Assembly: GCF_026167545.1 (NCBI RefSeq)
Contig: NZ_CP110678.1
Location: forward strand, 3,151,501 to 3,215,500
Origin: Sphingomonas sp. S1-29
Lineage (GTDB): Bacteria > Pseudomonadota > Alphaproteobacteria > Sphingomonadales > Sphingomonadaceae
Length of the DNA: 64,000 nucleotides
Direction: 5' to 3'
The translations under genes were made by a program, and so were the position numbers. The notes under the pieces were generated by a model, which made no database searches, had not been told where the DNA came from, and saw only the letters and a list, made by a program, of their open reading frames with translations. Numbering within the stretch: the stretch's first letter is position 1; each line of letters opens with the position of its first letter. Below are positions 61,446 to 64,000 of the stretch, in pieces.

Positions 61446-61595
61446 ATGCGGTCGCGCGTCAAAGCCAACCCGATTCAGCCAGGTCCGCGGACTGGCCCGG
61501 TGTTGCGACAGGCGCTGCCGATCCGCGGGCTGCTCTATTCGCTGCCGATCGCGGCGCTGTTGTGGGCGATCCTGCTGCTGCCGCTGTTCGTCTGA
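61446..61595 (+). CDS. Small single-pass membrane protein
   Basis: A 49-residue protein with a good ribosome-binding site (AGGAGAG, about 8 bases before ATG 61446). The N-terminal half is basic (MRSRVKANPIQPGPRTG) and the C-terminal half is one hydrophobic segment, LLYSLPIAALLWAILLLPLF, ending one residue later. An in-frame upstream ATG at 61401 is possible but less well placed. It lies antisense between tRNA-Trp and secE. The family is unknown. Confidence 0.6.
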   Translation: MRSRVKANPIQPGPRTGPVLRQALPIRGLLYSLPIAALLWAILLLPLFV

Positions 61596-61614
61596 ACGCC
61601 GCCGCAGGTGCGGC

Positions 61615-61690
61615 TGGCAGGAGTGGAGGGACTCGAACCCACGGCCCTCGGTTTTGGAGACCGATGCTCTACCAACTGAGCTACACTCCT
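61615..61690 (-). tRNA. tRNA-Trp, anticodon CCA
   Basis: On the minus strand a 76-base cloverleaf starts AGGAGTGTAGCTCAGTTGG and ends CACTCCTGCCA with encoded CCA. The acceptor stem AGGAGTG/CACTCCT is perfect. The anticodon loop CTCCAAA in the TCGGT/ACCGA stem gives CCA. It lies upstream of secE-nusG, a common arrangement. Confidence 0.97.
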
Positions 61691-61763
61691 GCAGCGCGAT
61701 TGCCCTAGCCGCGCGTTTCGCGCGCCGCAAGAAAAACCGAACCCGCATACGCAGGTACGTCGA

Positions 61764-64000
61764 TCAGGCGGCGATGCTCTCGCCGCGCTTGCGCCGCGTC
61801 GCCAAATGGCGTGCCTCGTCGGTGGGAAGCGGGCGGCCGAAATAATAGCCCTGCACCTTGGTGCAGCCGAGCTCCTGGACCATCTGGTGCTCCTCCTCGG
61901 TCTCGACGCCCTCGGCGGTGGTCGCCATGCCGAGCGACTGCGCGAGCGCGACCACCGCGCGGATGATCGCGATCGCCTCGCGCACCCCCTTCGACGCGCT
62001 CTGGACGAAGCTGCGGTCGATCTTGATCGAGGAAAATTTGGTGCGCGAGAGATAGCCGAGCGAGGAATAGCCGGTGCCGAAATCGTCGAGGCTGAGGCGG
62101 CAGCCGAGCTGGAGGATGTGTTCGAGCACGCGGACCGCGCCGGTGCCTTCGCGCAGGAAGACGCTTTCGGTGACCTCGAGCTCGAGCCGGTCGGGCGAGA
62201 TGCCGGTCTGGGTGATCGCCTGCGCGATGACCGCGACAAAAGCGGGGTTGTGGAGCTGTTCGGGCGAGACGTTGACCGCGATTCGGATATCGTCGTCCCA
62301 CGTCGCCGCCTCGGCGCAGGCGTTGCGCAGCACCCATTCGCCGATCGGCGCGATCAGCCGCGCATCCTCGGCGAGCGGGATGAACTTGGCGGGGCTGATC
62401 GGGCCGAGCGTCGGGTGCGTCCAGCGCAACAGCGCCTCGAACCCGGTGAGCGCGCCGGTGCCGGCATGGACCACCGGCTGGTAGTTGAGCGTGAGCTCGT
62501 CGTTCTGCAGCGCGTTGCGCAGCGCGATTTCGAGCACGCGGCGCTCTTCGGCGACGATATGCAATTGGGGCTCGTAGACGTTGAAGACGCCGCCGCCGGC
62601 GTCCTTCGAGCGGTAGAGCGCGAGATCGGCCGAGCGGACGAGCATCTCGGCGCTGCGGCCGTCGCGCGGACCGACCGCCAGGCCGACGCTGGCGCCGATG
62701 TAGAGCGTGTGCTGGTCGACCTCGTACGAGCGCGAGAGCGTGGCGATGATCGTGCGCGCTAGGCGCTCGAGCCGCTCGGTATCGCGTGCGTCGCGGACCA
62801 CGACGGCGAATTCGTCGCCGCCGAGCCGACCGATCACTTCGTTGTCGGTGACCAGATGCGCGAGCCGTTCGGCGACTCGCTGGAGCAGCCGATCGCCGAG
62901 CGGGTGGCCGAGCGAATCATTGACCGCCTTGAAGCGATCGAGATCGATCATCATGAAGGCGCAGCGCCCGCCCCATTTCTCGGCCTCGGCCATCGCGCGC
63001 GCGAGCGCTTCGTTGAGCAGCAGCCGGTTGGGCAGGCCGGTGAGCATGTCATAGCGCGCCATGCGGTTGATCTTGTCGGTCGAAGCGCGCGCTTCGGTCA
63101 CGTCCGAGCCAACGCCGCGAAAGCCGATGAAGCTGCCGCGTTCGTCGAAGCGCGGGCTGGCGGAGATTTCCCACCAACGTTCCTCGTCGCCGATGCTGAC
63201 GGGCAGCAGCAGGTCGCGGAACGCATCGCGCGCCTTGAGCCGCTCGGCGAGCTGGTGGAGCCCGGCGGGGAAGCTGCCGGTTTCCCAATGCGGGCCGGCG
63301 AGCACCTGGAGGAAGGGCATGCCGTCGATCTTCACCGGATCGAGGCCTACCGAATAGGCGAAGCGCGGCGAGGCGCGGACGACGCGGCGCTGCGCGTCGG
63401 TCTCCCACAGCCAGTCGGCGCCGTGATCCTCGAACTCGCGCAGCAACAGGCTGACGGTCTCGTCGCGTTCGGCGACCGCGATCTCGCCCGCGCGGATGAC
63501 CACCAGCGCCTTGCCGCGCGCGAAGCAGGCGACGATGAGCAGGGCGGTGAAGAACGCCGCCGCCGCCGCCAGCACCGGGCCGGTGGCGATCAGCAGCGAT
63601 ACCGACACCGAGGTGCCGACGACGCTGAGGAAGATGATCGTCGCGAGCGGCAATGCGGCCAGCGCGACCGCCGATGCGGTCATCAGGATCGACAGCGTCA
63701 GCCACAAGGCGAGCGCCGATTCGCCCTGCGCATAGGGGCCGAAGACGACCGGCGCGATCGACCAGATGATGCCGAGCGCGAGCCCTTCATACGCGGTGTC
63801 GCGAATGTCCTCGATGCTCGCCGAAATCTGGGTGCGCGCGCGCGAGGACAGGCGGCGGATGCCGACTGCCGCGGAAATCACCGCGACCAAGGCGCCCCAG
63901 CCAAACAACAGCCAGACCGGCAAGAGATTGCGAAACTGGAGGATCAGCAGCGCCGCGCCGAAAACATTGGCGGCGAGCAGGAACAGCGCGAGCTGGCTAC
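61764..64000 (-). CDS. Membrane-anchored PAS-GGDEF-EAL cyclic-di-GMP protein (5' end outside window)
   Basis: The frame is open to the right edge, so the N-terminus is missing; codons before 63923 continue a hydrophobic helix (SQLALFLLAANVFGAALLIL). Within the window come about five membrane helices, then a PAS domain (FEDHGADWLWETDAQRRVVRASPRF.. FIGFRGVGSDVTEARAS). A GGDEF domain follows with the intact active motif RLGGDEFAVVV, and an EAL domain with FEALLRWTHPT, NVSPEQL, DDFGTGYSSLGYL and AEGVETEEE all intact. Both synthesis and breakdown of cyclic di-GMP are therefore possible. It is a sensor controlling a motile/sessile type switch, signal unknown. Confidence 0.93.
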   Translation of the reverse strand, partial: SQLALFLLAANVFGAALLILQFRNLLPVWLLFGWGALVAVISAAVGIRRLSSRARTQISASIEDIRDTAYEGLALGIIWSIAPVVFGPYAQGESALALWLTLSILMTASAVALAALPLATIIFLSVVGTSVSVSLLIATGPVLAAAAAFFTALLIVACFARGKALVVIRAGEIAVAERDETVSLLLREFEDHGADWLWETDAQRRVVRASPRFAYSVGLDPVKIDGMPFLQVLAGPHWETGSFPAGLHQLAERLKARDAFRDLLLPVSIGDEERWWEISASPRFDERGSFIGFRGVGSDVTEARASTDKINRMARYDMLTGLPNRLLLNEALARAMAEAEKWGGRCAFMMIDLDRFKAVNDSLGHPLGDRLLQRVAERLAHLVTDNEVIGRLGGDEFAVVVRDARDTERLERLARTIIATLSRSYEVDQHTLYIGASVGLAVGPRDGRSAEMLVRSADLALYRSKDAGGGVFNVYEPQLHIVAEERRVLEIALRNALQNDELTLNYQPVVHAGTGALTGFEALLRWTHPTLGPISPAKFIPLAEDARLIAPIGEWVLRNACAEAATWDDDIRIAVNVSPEQLHNPAFVAVIAQAITQTGISPDRLELEVTESVFLREGTGAVRVLEHILQLGCRLSLDDFGTGYSSLGYLSRTKFSSIKIDRSFVQSASKGVREAIAIIRAVVALAQSLGMATTAEGVETEEEHQMVQELGCTKVQGYYFGRPLPTDEARHLATRRKRGESIAA

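Overview
The window is high-GC bacterial chromosome and reads as an alphaproteobacterium of the order Sphingomonadales (Sphingomonas-like). The clues are several TonB-dependent receptors, a PepSY/TonB-receptor iron locus, an S9 protein with a long N-terminal extension, a Cox15-type heme A synthase, a phasin, and many short palindromic repeats between genes. No phage, transposase, integrase or CRISPR array was seen.

Layout. 1-3.3 kb (minus strand): a truncated secreted serine protease, rplM-rpsI with a consensus-like promoter, and ctaA-cutA. 3.4-6.3 kb (plus): a MerC-like membrane protein, a Fur/Zur-type regulator and dxs. 6.3-12.3 kb: two palindromic repeats, tandem Fur-like boxes in front of a PepSY protein, a small membrane protein and a siderophore-type TonB receptor, then an AI-2E-family transporter and, on the minus strand, a CitE-like lyase. 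12.5-24.3 kb: a B12 salvage locus. cobU is divergent. A cobalamin riboswitch precedes btuB and ten further genes for corrinoid import and nucleotide-loop assembly, nearly all with overlapping start and stop codons. No corrin-ring synthesis genes are present, so the operon imports and finishes corrinoids rather than making them from scratch. 24.3-30.3 kb: tRNA-Pro, a CsgG-like lipoprotein-type gene, lepA, a phasin and modABC.

30.3-61.7 kb holds the transcription/translation supercluster (rpoC, rpoB, rplL, rplJ, rplA, rplK, nusG, secE, tRNA-Trp). All members are on the minus strand in the usual order, but the cluster is split into four blocks by unrelated genes: threonine synthase, two L,D-transpeptidases, katG, a DUF559 protein, a double-repeat putative DNA-binding protein, a KaiC-like ATPase with a hybrid histidine kinase, a GH26-like lipoprotein, and a single-chain MmeI-type restriction-modification enzyme. 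At least two blocks have their own promoter-like sequence, and hairpin-bearing leaders precede rplJ and rpoB. The last 2.2 kb is a membrane-anchored PAS-GGDEF-EAL protein that runs off the right edge.

Points most worth a second look: palindromic repeats lying in frame in the signal-peptide region of btuB and over the start of modA; an imperfect tandem duplication of the katG 3' end with its terminator and repeat; a lower-GC patch in the restriction-modification gene that coincides with its target-recognition half; and the kaiC/histidine-kinase pair without kaiA or kaiB in view. All calls rest on reading sequence and motifs only; no database search was run.
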